From Arthrobacter sp. NicSoilB4 (GTDB lineage Bacteria; Actinomycetota; Actinomycetes; Actinomycetales; Micrococcaceae): a stretch of 64,000 nucleotides of DNA. Positions 51,073 through 59,423 of this stretch are shown one piece after another. The stretch is taken from NCBI RefSeq assembly GCF_019977335.1, contig NZ_AP024653.1:3410001-3474000 (forward strand). Direction: 5' to 3'. Each line of letters opens with the position of its first letter. The stretch's first letter is position 1. A program made the position numbers and the translations under genes. The notes under the pieces are model-generated. The model saw only the letters and a program-made list of their open reading frames with translations, was not told the DNA's origin and did not search any database.

Positions 51073-52791
51073 ATGGCAACTCTGTCTCGGTCCATCCGGC
51101 GGGGCCTGCCGCGCGTCGAAGGCGGCGCCCCCTGGCCTCCAGCAGGCGAGGCACCCGCACGCATTGTCACGGCGGGAGCCCCTCCGGCGCCTGTTTCCGG
51201 CGCGGGACCGGTCACCGCCGCGCCAGCGGCCCCTGTTCCCGATGTGCCCTCCGCCCCTGTTCCTGATGCTCCAGCCGCCGCCCCGGAAGCGGTCCAGGTT
51301 ACGACGACGGCGTCCGCTCCGGTCCCAGTCGCGGACTCCGGCGCCGCGGGGACGCGGCAACTTCGCCGCGGCCTGCCGCGCGTGCCGGGCGGCGAGCCTT
51401 GGCCGCCCGCGGGCGAGGCTCCAGTCTCAGTTGCGGCCCTGTCCGGGGCTCCCGACGCAGACACAACCCCGACGCCGGTCGCAGCTGCCGCAGATACTGC
51501 TGAGAAAGCGGAAGTGCCGGCAGCGGCATCGGCTGCGATTGCTCCGGCCGCCGAACGCGCCACCCCGGCCGCACCTGCCGCCCTCGCGACGGGGACCACC
51601 GCGCTTCGTCGTGGGCTCCCCCGCGTTCCCGGCGGCGAACCGTGGCCGCCGGCCGGACTTGCCCCGGCCGCCGCTGTTGCCCCGGCGGTTGCCGCCGCTC
51701 CCGCAGTGCAGCCAGCTCCCGAACCCGTCGTCGAGACCCCGGCGCCGGCGTCTGCCCCGGCTGCCAGCGTGGTTGAAGCCGCTGCCGAGGCAGAGCCGCC
51801 GGCGCCGCCCGCCGCACCCGTCGCCGTCGCCCCCACGCCGGTGGCAAAGCCCGCCGTCGAAAAGCCCGCGAAGCCAAAGGCCGAGGCAAAGCTTTATGGT
51901 TCGCGGACCCTGGCCCAGTGGATCAAGCGCGTGGCGCTGCTCGTCGTCGGCGCCGTGGCTGCCGCGGGGATCCTCGTGCTGGCCGCGCGTGGTCTGACGA
52001 CGCTGCCGGGCGTGCCGGAGTTCCTCGAAAAGTACCCCGGCGAGTACCACCTGCCCGAGGCCGCCGAGCCCGGCTTCCCGTGGTGGGCGCAGTGGACCCA
52101 CTTCCTGAACTTCTTCCTGATGGTGCTCATCATCCGCTCCGGCTACCAGGTGCGCACCCAGCAGAAGCCGCCGGCGTTCTGGACGCCGAAGCGCGGCGGC
52201 AAGAAGATCAGCATCAACCTGTGGCTGCACCAGTCGCTCGACATCTTGTGGCTGGCCAACGGCCTTATCTTTGTGGTGCTGCTGTTCGCCTCCGGCCACT
52301 GGATGCGGATCGTGCCGACCAGCTGGGAGGTGTTCCCGAACGCGCTCTCCGCGCTCCTGCAGTACATGACCCTCGACTGGCCCGTGGAGAACGGCTGGGT
52401 GAACTACAACAGCCTGCAGCAGCTCATGTACTTCCTGGTCGTGTTCATCGCTGCCCCGCTCGCGGCGATCACCGGTGTGCGCATGAGCGAGGTCTGGCCG
52501 AAGGACGCGAAGACGCTGAACAAGATCTATCCGGTGGAGGCTGCGCGCGCGGTCCACTTCCCGACGATGCTGTTCTTTGTGCTGTTCATTCTCATCCACG
52601 TGTTCCTGGTGTTCGCGACCGGTGCGCTGCGCAACCTGAACCACATGTACGGCGGCACCGACGTGGTGAACTGGGTGGGGTTCTGGCTCTTCGCGGCCGC
52701 CATCGCCGTCACGGCGGCCGCGTGGTACGCGGCCCGCCCGCTAGTGCTGGCACCCATCGCGAAGCTGTTCGGCCAGGTGAGCAGCCGCTAG
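51073..52791 (+). CDS. Cytochrome b561-type membrane protein with three N-terminal RRGLPR repeats
   Basis: A 572-residue protein starting two bases after etfA. Residues 1-270 are Ala/Pro-rich and contain the motif [20 protein letters not shown] three times (from residues 9, 98 and 179; the first copy is slightly altered). The C-terminal 300 residues form a four- to five-helix cytochrome b domain with helix histidines in '[16 protein letters not shown]', '[16 protein letters not shown]' and '[20 protein letters not shown]', a di-heme pattern like formate dehydrogenase gamma subunits. Coupling to etfBA suggests that it carries ETF electrons to the membrane quinone pool (inference). I do not recognise the repeat. 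Confidence 0.85.
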   Translation: MATLSRSIRRGLPRVEGGAPWPPAGEAPARIVTAGAPPAPVSGAGPVTAAPAAPVPDVPSAPVPDAPAAAPEAVQVTTTASAPVPVADSGAAGTRQLRRGLPRVPGGEPWPPAGEAPVSVAALSGAPDADTTPTPVAAAADTAEKAEVPAAASAAIAPAAERATPAAPAALATGTTALRRGLPRVPGGEPWPPAGLAPAAAVAPAVAAAPAVQPAPEPVVETPAPASAPAASVVEAAAEAEPPAPPAAPVAVAPTPVAKPAVEKPAKPKAEAKLYGSRTLAQWIKRVALLVVGAVAAAGILVLAARGLTTLPGVPEFLEKYPGEYHLPEAAEPGFPWWAQWTHFLNFFLMVLIIRSGYQVRTQQKPPAFWTPKRGGKKISINLWLHQSLDILWLANGLIFVVLLFASGHWMRIVPTSWEVFPNALSALLQYMTLDWPVENGWVNYNSLQQLMYFLVVFIAAPLAAITGVRMSEVWPKDAKTLNKIYPVEAARAVHFPTMLFFVLFILIHVFLVFATGALRNLNHMYGGTDVVNWVGFWLFAAAIAVTAAAWYAARPLVLAPIAKLFGQVSSR

Positions 52792-52865
52792 GCTTCACGG
52801 CTCCACCGGGAACGACCCCCAGACTGCCAAGGCAGTCCGACACAGCAACCCAAGGGATGGATCTA

Positions 52866-53720
52866 ATGCCTGCCAGTTCAGATGTACGGGGCACGAGCAA
52901 CTGGGCGGGCACGGGCCCGGCGTATGCCCAGAGCTTTGCGCACTTGTGCGCCGGCGCCATCGCGCCGCTGCTGGACGCTGTCGAAGACGGCGCAGGCCCG
53001 CTGGCAGGAAAACACCTGGCGGATGTGGGATGCGGCACCGGAACGCTCGCTGCCCTCGCGACCGGCCGCGGCGCGCGCGTGACTGCCGTCGACCCCGACG
53101 CCGAGATGCTTTCGCTTGCCCGTGCAGGAGCGCCGGAAGCAGACCTGTGCATTGGGGCTGTCCCGACCCTTCCATTTGAGCCGGATACGTTCGTCGCCGT
53201 CGTGGCCAATTTCGTCGTGAACCATGTGGGCGATCCGCGGGCCGCAGTCGCTGATCTGATGCGGGTTTGTGCGCCCGGCGGGGTTGTTGGCGTGACCGTC
53301 TGGCCGTCGGCCCTCTCGGCCATCAATGCCTTGTGGGCAGAAGTCGTCAGGGCCAGCGGCGCCGTGACCCTGCCTCCGCAGCATCTGGCCGCCGACATGG
53401 ATTTCGACCGCACGGAGCGTGGGCTCGCGGAGCTTCTGGCCGGGGCGGGCTTGAGCGTCGTCGAAGCCACCACCCTCACCTGGGAGTTCCGCATCGACTC
53501 CAACGACCTGTGGGCCGGCCCGGCAGGCGGGGTTGGCGGGATCGGCAAGATCGTGACCGGCCAGACGCCAGCGACCCAGTCCGTCATGCGCAGGGAGTAC
53601 GAACGGCTCGTAGCGCCGTTCATCCGCGGCGGAGAGGTGGTTCTGCCCGCCGTCGCGCTCCTGGCTACCGGTCAAGCGCCGGTATCGACGGGGAAGGTCA
53701 TGAACGCCGGTGTCTCATAA
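52866..53720 (+). CDS. Class I SAM-dependent methyltransferase
   Basis: A 284-residue methyltransferase. Motif I is 'LADVGCGTGTLAALATGRGA', the acidic residue of motif II is in 'VTAVDPDAEML', and 'FVAVVANFVVNHVGDPRAAV' is motif IV with 'VCAPGGVVGVTVWP' after it. This is the ubiquinone/small-molecule type (Methyltransf_11). ATG 52866 (MPASSDV) has AAGGGATGG before it; ATG 52857 is less well placed. Its last 49 bases overlap the convergent gene on the other strand. Confidence 0.9.
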   Translation: MPASSDVRGTSNWAGTGPAYAQSFAHLCAGAIAPLLDAVEDGAGPLAGKHLADVGCGTGTLAALATGRGARVTAVDPDAEMLSLARAGAPEADLCIGAVPTLPFEPDTFVAVVANFVVNHVGDPRAAVADLMRVCAPGGVVGVTVWPSALSAINALWAEVVRASGAVTLPPQHLAADMDFDRTERGLAELLAGAGLSVVEATTLTWEFRIDSNDLWAGPAGGVGGIGKIVTGQTPATQSVMRREYERLVAPFIRGGEVVLPAVALLATGQAPVSTGKVMNAGVS

Positions 53721-53995
53721 GGGTGCGCGGACAGTGCGGCGTTGACGACGGCGTTGCGCTTCGAGCGCGGGTAGATTGCCTCGATCCGGATTTCCGGGAC
53801 TTCCTCGGGGGAATTGACGACGCCGATGGCCGGGTTCGCGCCCGGCAGCGGCGTAAAGCGCCCGGTGCCTTCGACGCTGAACGAACAGTGCGAGTAGTTG
53901 CCCAGCCTGCCCGCCCCGGCATCGCCAATGGCCTGCCGGACAACGTGCGAAGCGTCGGTGGGCACGTAGATGACCAGACAATCCATTGGCTCCAT
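53672..53995 (-). CDS. YqfO/NIF3-associated PII-like protein
   Basis: A 107-residue single-domain protein: 'CLVIYVPTDASHVVRQAIGD', 'GAGRLGNYSHCSFSVEGTGR' and 'FTPLPGANPAIG' match the PII-like domain inserted in YqfO (NIF3) proteins (COG3323). Stand-alone versions exist and may bind metal or a nucleotide. It overlaps the methyltransferase gene tail to tail by 49 bases, which is unusual but both frames have strong homology. Confidence 0.85.
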   Translation of the reverse strand: MEPMDCLVIYVPTDASHVVRQAIGDAGAGRLGNYSHCSFSVEGTGRFTPLPGANPAIGVVNSPEEVPEIRIEAIYPRSKRNAVVNAALSAHPYETPAFMTFPVDTGA

Positions 53996-54010
53996 GGCTG
54001 AAAGTCCCCG

Positions 54011-54352
54011 TCAGCTGGCCGGGTCGTACTGGAACTGCCGGACCTCCTGCGAGCAGCGGCAGGCGACGGCGATCTTCGCGGCCCACTCGAGTGCCGACTC
54101 CCGCGAGGGCAGCTCAAGAACCGTATAGCCGCCATTGGGCACCTTGTGGCCCGGGTACGTGCCCTCGGTGACGGTGCCGTCACCGGCAACGAGCACCGGG
54201 GCCACGTCCTCGTCGATCCCGCCGCCGAAGACGTACACGCCCGCCGCCTTGGCCTCGTCGATAACGGCATGCGAGGCCTTGACCACCGCCTCGAAGTCCT
54301 CCTCGGGGAACACCATCGCCTCACCGGGGAACGAGATCAGATACTTCGTCAT
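54011..54352 (-). CDS. YCII-related (DGPF-domain) protein
   Basis: A 113-residue YCII-family protein beginning 'MTKYLISFPGEAMVFPEEDF', with 'VYVFGGGIDEDVAPVLVAGD' and 'ALEWAAKIAVACRCSQEVRQ'. The His/Asp pair of YciI enzymes is only partly conserved. Such genes often neighbour ECF sigma factors; none is seen here. It is 15 bases upstream of the PII-like gene on the same strand and probably co-transcribed. Confidence 0.85.
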   Translation of the reverse strand: MTKYLISFPGEAMVFPEEDFEAVVKASHAVIDEAKAAGVYVFGGGIDEDVAPVLVAGDGTVTEGTYPGHKVPNGGYTVLELPSRESALEWAAKIAVACRCSQEVRQFQYDPAS

Positions 54353-54569
54353 TCGAGGACTCCTCTGCTCCGGCGGCGCCATCCGTCGGTTTCTCTCTGC
54401 GGCACCGCTCTGGTGCCCAGCCCCGATTATGGCCCCGGAGCCCGACATGTAGTCAAGGTTGAGCGTCGCTGGCCCGCAGAACCGGCTTGAGCGGTACCTT
54501 CTTAGAGCATTTTCCAAAAGCCCGCGTTTGGCGGAAGCAGAACCGGGCTGCCCTAGCGTGCGCAGGAAA

Positions 54570-54611
54570 GGCAGGAGGACGACGGCGGAATCCCGCCGTC
54601 GTCCTCCTGCC
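54570..54611 (-). terminator. Terminator hairpin, family member 3
   Basis: Perfect 19-base arms (54570-54588 and 54593-54611) with a four-base loop and the shared core GACGACGGCGG. It lies 38 bases past the DeoR stop. The rest of 54353-54648 shows no gene. Confidence 0.85.
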
Positions 54612-54648
54612 TCGCTGTTACTGAACATGCTGCTGCCAGCCGGGCGTT

Positions 54649-55476
54649 TTAGGCCCTTGCGGCGTAGCCCGTCTCCAATTCCTGCACGGGCACGAGATCC
54701 AGGGTGAGCCCGAGATCCCGGATTCCATCGGCGGCCGCTTCCGCTAGCCCGGAGTCCGTGACGATGCGATCGAACCTGTTCAGCGGCACGACATCGTACA
54801 TGCCGAATGTGCCAAATTTGGAGCTGGACGCCAATAGGACCGCCGTTGACGCTGCACCTATGGCGGCCCGTTTGACGTCAACCTTGAGATCGCTTGGCGT
54901 GGTCACTCCGCGCTGAAGATCCCACGAGCTGGTGCTGATGAAAGCGAGATCCACGTTCAGCTTGGAGATGGTCTCTGCTGCCAGCCGGCCAACGCTGGAG
55001 CGGTTTGAATGATCGAGCCGCCCGCCTACGTGGATGACTTCGATGTTGGTGGCGCCGTATAGGTCGTCCACGATGGCGAAATCGTTGGTGATAATGCTGA
55101 GTCCGGTGAAGGCCTGCAGTTCCGACACGAGCGAGCCGGTGGTGGTTCCGGCATCCAGATAGACGGACATATCGTTGCGGAGCAGCGTGCGGGCGTGCGC
55201 CGCAATGGCCCGTTTTTGGGCAGTCTCCGACGTAGTTTTGTCCTGGAAGCTTGGCTCGTGCCGCAGCCCACTGGCCAGCCGGACGCCTCCCGGCACGGAA
55301 ATAGCTCTACCCTCTCGCTCAAGCGCTGCAATATCGCGTCGCACTGTCATGTGTGAGACGGCCAGCAGATCCGTCAGCTGCAGGACACTGAGCACTGGCT
55401 GCTGATGCAGCAGGCGCATCAAAGCCTCGCGCCGCTGGTCAGGTATGAGCGGTGCCTCCGACTCCGACATCTTCAC
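54649..55476 (-). CDS. DeoR/GlpR-family transcriptional regulator
   Basis: A 275-residue repressor. The winged helix reads 'SVLQLTDLLAVSHMTVRRDI' followed by 'ISVPGGVRLASG', and the sensor domain has 'YLDAGTTTGSLVSELQAF' and 'KFGTFGMYDVVPLNRFDRIV'. It is the last gene of a cluster with a dehydrogenase, an MHS transporter and divergent otnK-otnC, so it probably senses a phosphorylated four-carbon sugar acid. Direct repeats before otnK are candidate binding sites. Confidence 0.9.
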   Translation of the reverse strand: MKMSESEAPLIPDQRREALMRLLHQQPVLSVLQLTDLLAVSHMTVRRDIAALEREGRAISVPGGVRLASGLRHEPSFQDKTTSETAQKRAIAAHARTLLRNDMSVYLDAGTTTGSLVSELQAFTGLSIITNDFAIVDDLYGATNIEVIHVGGRLDHSNRSSVGRLAAETISKLNVDLAFISTSSWDLQRGVTTPSDLKVDVKRAAIGAASTAVLLASSSKFGTFGMYDVVPLNRFDRIVTDSGLAEAAADGIRDLGLTLDLVPVQELETGYAARA

Positions 55477-55553
55477 AGCAACTTTCTATTTGGTGGAAGC
55501 GGTAATGACCCGCTGTCTTCGATGCTATCGCGCAAGGGCGGACGCCACGGGTT

Positions 55554-56531
55554 CTAGAGACCGGGCGCTTGTCCCAGTTCGGCGCGCAGCTGGCTCAGGC
55601 GACGGTAGGCCTGATCCCGGTAGGAGAGCAGAGCCGCAGTATGAGCCGGGTCGATGTCGAGGAATCCAGTGCCGGACTTGACGCCGAGGTTCCCCGCTTC
55701 CACGCTCGCCGTAAGGGATTCAGGTGCAGCGAACCGCTCGCCATAGGTTTTCGCCAGGGTGGCGTAGGACGAGGCGTAGACATCGAGTCCGGCCATGTCG
55801 CCGATAGCAAAGGGACCGAAAAGTGCCAATCGGAAACCGAACGCATTGCTGACCACCAGGTCCACCTGGGCCGGCGTCGCGAGTCCTTCTTCGACGACTT
55901 TGACGGCTTCCTTGTAGAGCGCGAACTGCAGGCGGTTTGCCACGAATCCGGGAGTGTCGGCCACCCGGGCGGGGGTCTTTCCGACCGCCGTGATGATCGC
56001 TTCTGCATGGTCAAGGACGTTGGGGTCGGTGGTGTCACTGGCGATCAGTTCCACCCCCGGGATGAAGGGAGCGGGGTTCATCCAGTGGACGCCAAGAAAA
56101 CGCTCCGGATGAACCACGACGGCGGCTAGTTCAGTGATGGGGATCGCCGAGGTGTTGGATCCGATGATCGCTCCGGGCTTGGCCGCCGCCGAGATCCGAG
56201 CCAGCGCGGCAAGTTTGACCTCGAGCGTCTCGAAGACGGCTTCGGTAATGTAGTCCGCGTCTGCCACGGCGTCCTCAACAGAGCCGGCGGCCGTAAGGCG
56301 CGCTTCGATGAGGTCAGCGGACCCCGCATCGAAGAGCCCTTCAGCCTCAAAGGTCTTGGCCTGGTTGATCAGCCGCAGCCGCGCGTTGTGCGCCGTTTCG
56401 GCGTCCACGTCACCGAGGACGACGTCCATGCCACCAAGGGCCAGCACTTGGGCGATTCCGCCGCCCATGTATCCGGAGCCGATGACTGCGGCCTTCTTGA
56501 TGTTCAGGGTGTTGTTCGGGTCGGTGTGCAT
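55554..56531 (-). CDS. 3-hydroxyacyl-CoA dehydrogenase-family oxidoreductase (sugar-acid role likely)
   Basis: A 325-residue NAD-dependent enzyme. The Rossmann motif is 'VIGSGYMGGGIAQVLALGGM'; 'IIGSNTSAIPITELAAVVVH' and 'PERFLGVHWMNPAPFIPGVE' match 3-hydroxyacyl-CoA dehydrogenases and the related L-gulonate dehydrogenase/lambda-crystallin. The catalytic His is in 'GVHWMNP'. In otnK-otnC clusters the first step is normally done by LtnD, a 3-hydroxyisobutyrate-type enzyme, so this seems a non-orthologous replacement that oxidises a tetronate (inference). Confidence 0.88.
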   Translation of the reverse strand: MHTDPNNTLNIKKAAVIGSGYMGGGIAQVLALGGMDVVLGDVDAETAHNARLRLINQAKTFEAEGLFDAGSADLIEARLTAAGSVEDAVADADYITEAVFETLEVKLAALARISAAAKPGAIIGSNTSAIPITELAAVVVHPERFLGVHWMNPAPFIPGVELIASDTTDPNVLDHAEAIITAVGKTPARVADTPGFVANRLQFALYKEAVKVVEEGLATPAQVDLVVSNAFGFRLALFGPFAIGDMAGLDVYASSYATLAKTYGERFAAPESLTASVEAGNLGVKSGTGFLDIDPAHTAALLSYRDQAYRRLSQLRAELGQAPGL

Positions 56532-56607
56532 TACGTGTCCTTAAGTCGTGGTGCCGTGGTGCTGTGGGGCCACCGTAGTCAAGCGGGAGATTGGGGGGGA
56601 AAATGCC

Positions 56608-56637
56608 ACGGGGCCCGCGACGGTTCGCGGGCCCCGT
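56608..56637 (-). terminator. Hairpin between MHS and dehydrogenase genes
   Basis: Perfect 13-base arms (56608-56620 and 56625-56637) with a four-base loop, eight bases past the transporter stop. It probably ends or attenuates the transporter transcript. Confidence 0.8.
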
Positions 56638-56644
56638 GATTGAG

Positions 56645-57958
56645 CTAGAGCGCGTTGTCGCTTCGGTTCGGCATGAAACGCAGCGCGATTGCCGCCACGA
56701 CGCCGCCGAGCACGAGGTAGCCGGCAACCGCATATCCTGTTCCGAAGCTGGCCAGCAGCAGAGCCGCCAGGAGCGGGGCAGGGCCGCCTGCGACCAGCGA
56801 TGCGAGCTGGTACCCGATACCCGCACCGGCATACCGGATGTTGACCGGGAACTGCTCCGAGATGAGCGAGGCCTGGGCACCGTACTGCAGTGCGTGCGGC
56901 AGCAAGGACAACGAGATGGCGATAAAGGCAACCGCCGGCAACCCGGAATCGAGCATCCAGAAATACGGGAAAGCCATCAGGATGAGGACGGCACATCCGA
57001 TGTAGTAGATCTTCCTGCGGCCAATGCGGTCACCCAGTCGGGCAAAGTACGGCAGCAGGGCTAGATCGACGCAGGCCGCGACGAGGGTGCCCATCAGGAC
57101 GAACGTGCGGTCGTAGCCAGCGTGCTTTGTTGCGTAGTCCAGGATGAACGCCGTGAAAATGTAGAACGGCATCTGCTCTGAGAGCCGGATCAGGGCGGAG
57201 AGCATAAGTTCTTTCGGGAAGCGTCGCAGGACGGTTCCCACCGGGTTCGGTTCAATTTCCCCGGCTGCCTTCGTGGCAGCGAACGAAGGAGTCTCCTCCA
57301 AGGAGAGCCGGACCAGCAGTCCGACGATCACGAGCAGGCCGGCGAAAATGAACGGAATGCGCCATCCCCAGACCAGGAACTGATCGCCTGTCAGGGCGGT
57401 GGCCAAAAGCACCGCGCTCGTCGACAGGATGAGGCCAATTGATGTCCCCATCTGCGGCCAGGAGCCCGAGGCTCCACGCTTTTTCTGATCGCCCCATTCG
57501 AGCGATACAAGCACGGCACCTCCCCATTCCCCGCCAACACCAAAGCCCTGAACGAGGCGGAGGAACAGCAGCAACAGCGGAGCCGCCATCCCGATCTGCT
57601 GGTAGGTGGGCAGGAAACCCATGGCAAACGTCGCCAAACCGGTCATGATCAGGCTGACAATCAAAGTGGTCTTGCGTCCGATACGGTCTCCGAAGTGGCC
57701 GAAGACGGCCGCACCCACGGGACGGATCACGAAGGCCAAGCCGAACGAGGCAAAAGAAGAGATTACGGACACCAGTTGGTTGTCAGAAGGAAAGAAAAGG
57801 GCCGGGAAGACGAGGGCGGCAGTGGCCCCGTAGATGTAGTACTCGTACCACTCGATGGTGGTACCGATCAGCGAGCCGAGTTGGGCCCGGCGTCGTTGTC
57901 TTAGGACATGCGCGGTTGGGGCCGGAAGCGGCCGCAGTTCTTCAGTGGTGTTCGACAA
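56645..57958 (-). CDS. MHS-family MFS transporter
   Basis: A 437-residue metabolite:H+ symporter-type facilitator with twelve helices. 'LIGTTIEWYEYYIYGATAAL' at helix 1, 'VFGHFGDRIGRKTTLIVSL' in loop 2-3, and 'LVQGFGVGGEWGGAVLVSLE' are hallmarks of the ShiA/ProP group. Divergent from otnK-otnC and upstream of the dehydrogenase, it most likely imports the four-carbon sugar acid. Confidence 0.92.
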   Translation of the reverse strand: MSNTTEELRPLPAPTAHVLRQRRRAQLGSLIGTTIEWYEYYIYGATAALVFPALFFPSDNQLVSVISSFASFGLAFVIRPVGAAVFGHFGDRIGRKTTLIVSLIMTGLATFAMGFLPTYQQIGMAAPLLLLFLRLVQGFGVGGEWGGAVLVSLEWGDQKKRGASGSWPQMGTSIGLILSTSAVLLATALTGDQFLVWGWRIPFIFAGLLVIVGLLVRLSLEETPSFAATKAAGEIEPNPVGTVLRRFPKELMLSALIRLSEQMPFYIFTAFILDYATKHAGYDRTFVLMGTLVAACVDLALLPYFARLGDRIGRRKIYYIGCAVLILMAFPYFWMLDSGLPAVAFIAISLSLLPHALQYGAQASLISEQFPVNIRYAGAGIGYQLASLVAGGPAPLLAALLLASFGTGYAVAGYLVLGGVVAAIALRFMPNRSDNAL

Positions 57959-58056
57959 ATCGTCACCGCTCCTTTGGGGTGTTCATGGGACTCGGGGTTG
58001 ATGCGGGAGCGGGCGAACAACTGACGATGTGCCCCGCCTCACATAAGCTATACTCG

Positions 58057-58098
58057 ATTCACACCTGAGTCAACCAACAGAACAATTATTCACAACTG
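58057..58098. promoter_or_regulatory. Direct repeats upstream of otnK
   Basis: ATTCACACCTG (58057-58067) and ATTCACAACTG (58088-58098) differ at one base and start 31 bases apart, about three helical turns, in the 181-base region between the MHS gene and otnK. They are candidate sites for the clustered DeoR regulator. Confidence 0.6.
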
Positions 58099-58139
58099 TC
58101 GAGGTGGGACGGAGATGTTCCACGCGGGATGGAGAAGAA

Positions 58140-59423
58140 ATGCCTCTATTAGGGTGCATCGCCGACGATTTCACTGGGGCCACTGACCTCGCGACCAACC
58201 TCGTCTCGCGCGGGCTGCGGACCATTGTCGTTTTCGGCCACCAGGCCGCTACCGAGGAGATGCGCAACGCCGATGCGGTGGTGGTGGCACTGAAGACGCG
58301 CACGGCTCCCGTCGAGGCCGCCACGAGCAGCAGCCTGAAGGCTTTGGACTTCCTCGAGGAGCTCGGCGCCGAGAAGATCTATGTGAAATATTGTTCGACC
58401 TTTGATTCCACAGCTGAAGGCAACATCGGCCCCGTCATCGATGCCGTTCTTGGGCAACTCGGAGAAGATACCACGATCGTCGTTCCGTCATTTCCTGCCG
58501 GGGGACGGACGGTGCGCGACGGGAACCTTTACGTCAACGGCCAACTGCTGCACGAAAGCTCCATGCGGCATCATCCGCTCACGCCAATGCTTGACGCCAG
58601 CGTCGAGCGGCTGCTGCGGCCGCAAAGCTCAAACACTGTGGCGCACGTGCCCCTGGACAAGGTGCGCCAAGGGGCGGAGGAGCTCGCCCGCACGATCAAG
58701 GCAAAGCGGATGAAGGAATCAGACAAGGCCGCCACGCTCGTGGTGATTGACGCCGTGGACGAATCCGATCTGGAGATCATCGCAGCCGCCTCAGCCGACC
58801 TCAAGGTCATCACGGGCGGCTCGGGGCTGGCATTGGGTCTAACCAACGGCAAGGACACGCTGGCGTCCGCAGACGTTCGTGCACTTCCGTCGGCCGACGG
58901 GTTCCGCGCCGTTCTCAGCGGGAGTGCCTCGGCAACAACCCGGGCTCAAGTAGCCCACGGGCGGGCGAAGCTTCCGTCCGTCAAGCTCGATCTGTCGGAG
59001 CTAAGGGAACGATTTGAGGAAGCGACCAGTCAGATCGCGGCGTGGGCGAGCGGCATGTGGGCTGAGGACCCGATTCGTCCAGTCCTGATCTACTCGGTGG
59101 ATTCGCTGGAGGATATCCACCCTTCTGACACTGGTTCGGACGAACAGCCGGCCAGCGAAGTCGTCGAAGGCGCGTTGGCGGAAATAGCTCGAAAGCTGGT
59201 CCAGCTCGGCGCCAGGCAGCTGATCGTTGCCGGCGGGGAAACCTCGGGACAGGTTGTTACGACCCTTCAAATTCCCAGCCTGACGATCGGCCCGGCAATC
59301 GCCGCCGGCGTTGCTTGGGGCGCTGGCACAACCGCCGACGGAACCGGGCTCCTTCTCGCACTGAAATCCGGAAACTTCGCGGAAGAAGACATGTTTACAG
59401 CCGGCTGGGAGAAACTAACATGA
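58140..59423 (+). CDS. otnK: Four-carbon acid sugar kinase (3-oxo-tetronate kinase type)
   Basis: A 427-residue DUF1537 kinase. The N-terminal domain begins 'PLLGCIADDFTGATDLATNL' with the conserved DDFTGA substrate motif, and has 'KYCSTFDSTAEGNIGPVID' and 'VVPSFPAGGRTVRDGNLYVN'. The C-terminal nucleotide domain has 'QLIVAGGETSGQVVTTLQIP'. It phosphorylates the oxidised tetronate at O4 using ATP. GGAG lies before ATG 58140; an upstream in-frame ATG at 58104 lacks homology. It is coupled to otnC by a four-base overlap. Confidence 0.93.
   Translation: MPLLGCIADDFTGATDLATNLVSRGLRTIVVFGHQAATEEMRNADAVVVALKTRTAPVEAATSSSLKALDFLEELGAEKIYVKYCSTFDSTAEGNIGPVIDAVLGQLGEDTTIVVPSFPAGGRTVRDGNLYVNGQLLHESSMRHHPLTPMLDASVERLLRPQSSNTVAHVPLDKVRQGAEELARTIKAKRMKESDKAATLVVIDAVDESDLEIIAAASADLKVITGGSGLALGLTNGKDTLASADVRALPSADGFRAVLSGSASATTRAQVAHGRAKLPSVKLDLSELRERFEEATSQIAAWASGMWAEDPIRPVLIYSVDSLEDIHPSDTGSDEQPASEVVEGALAEIARKLVQLGARQLIVAGGETSGQVVTTLQIPSLTIGPAIAAGVAWGAGTTADGTGLLLALKSGNFAEEDMFTAGWEKLT

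Noticed and set aside
51918..52865. Upstream extension of the methyltransferase frame through the cytochrome b gene
   Set aside because: The extension is an Arg-rich out-of-frame reading; the methyltransferase begins at 52866 with its own ribosome-binding site.
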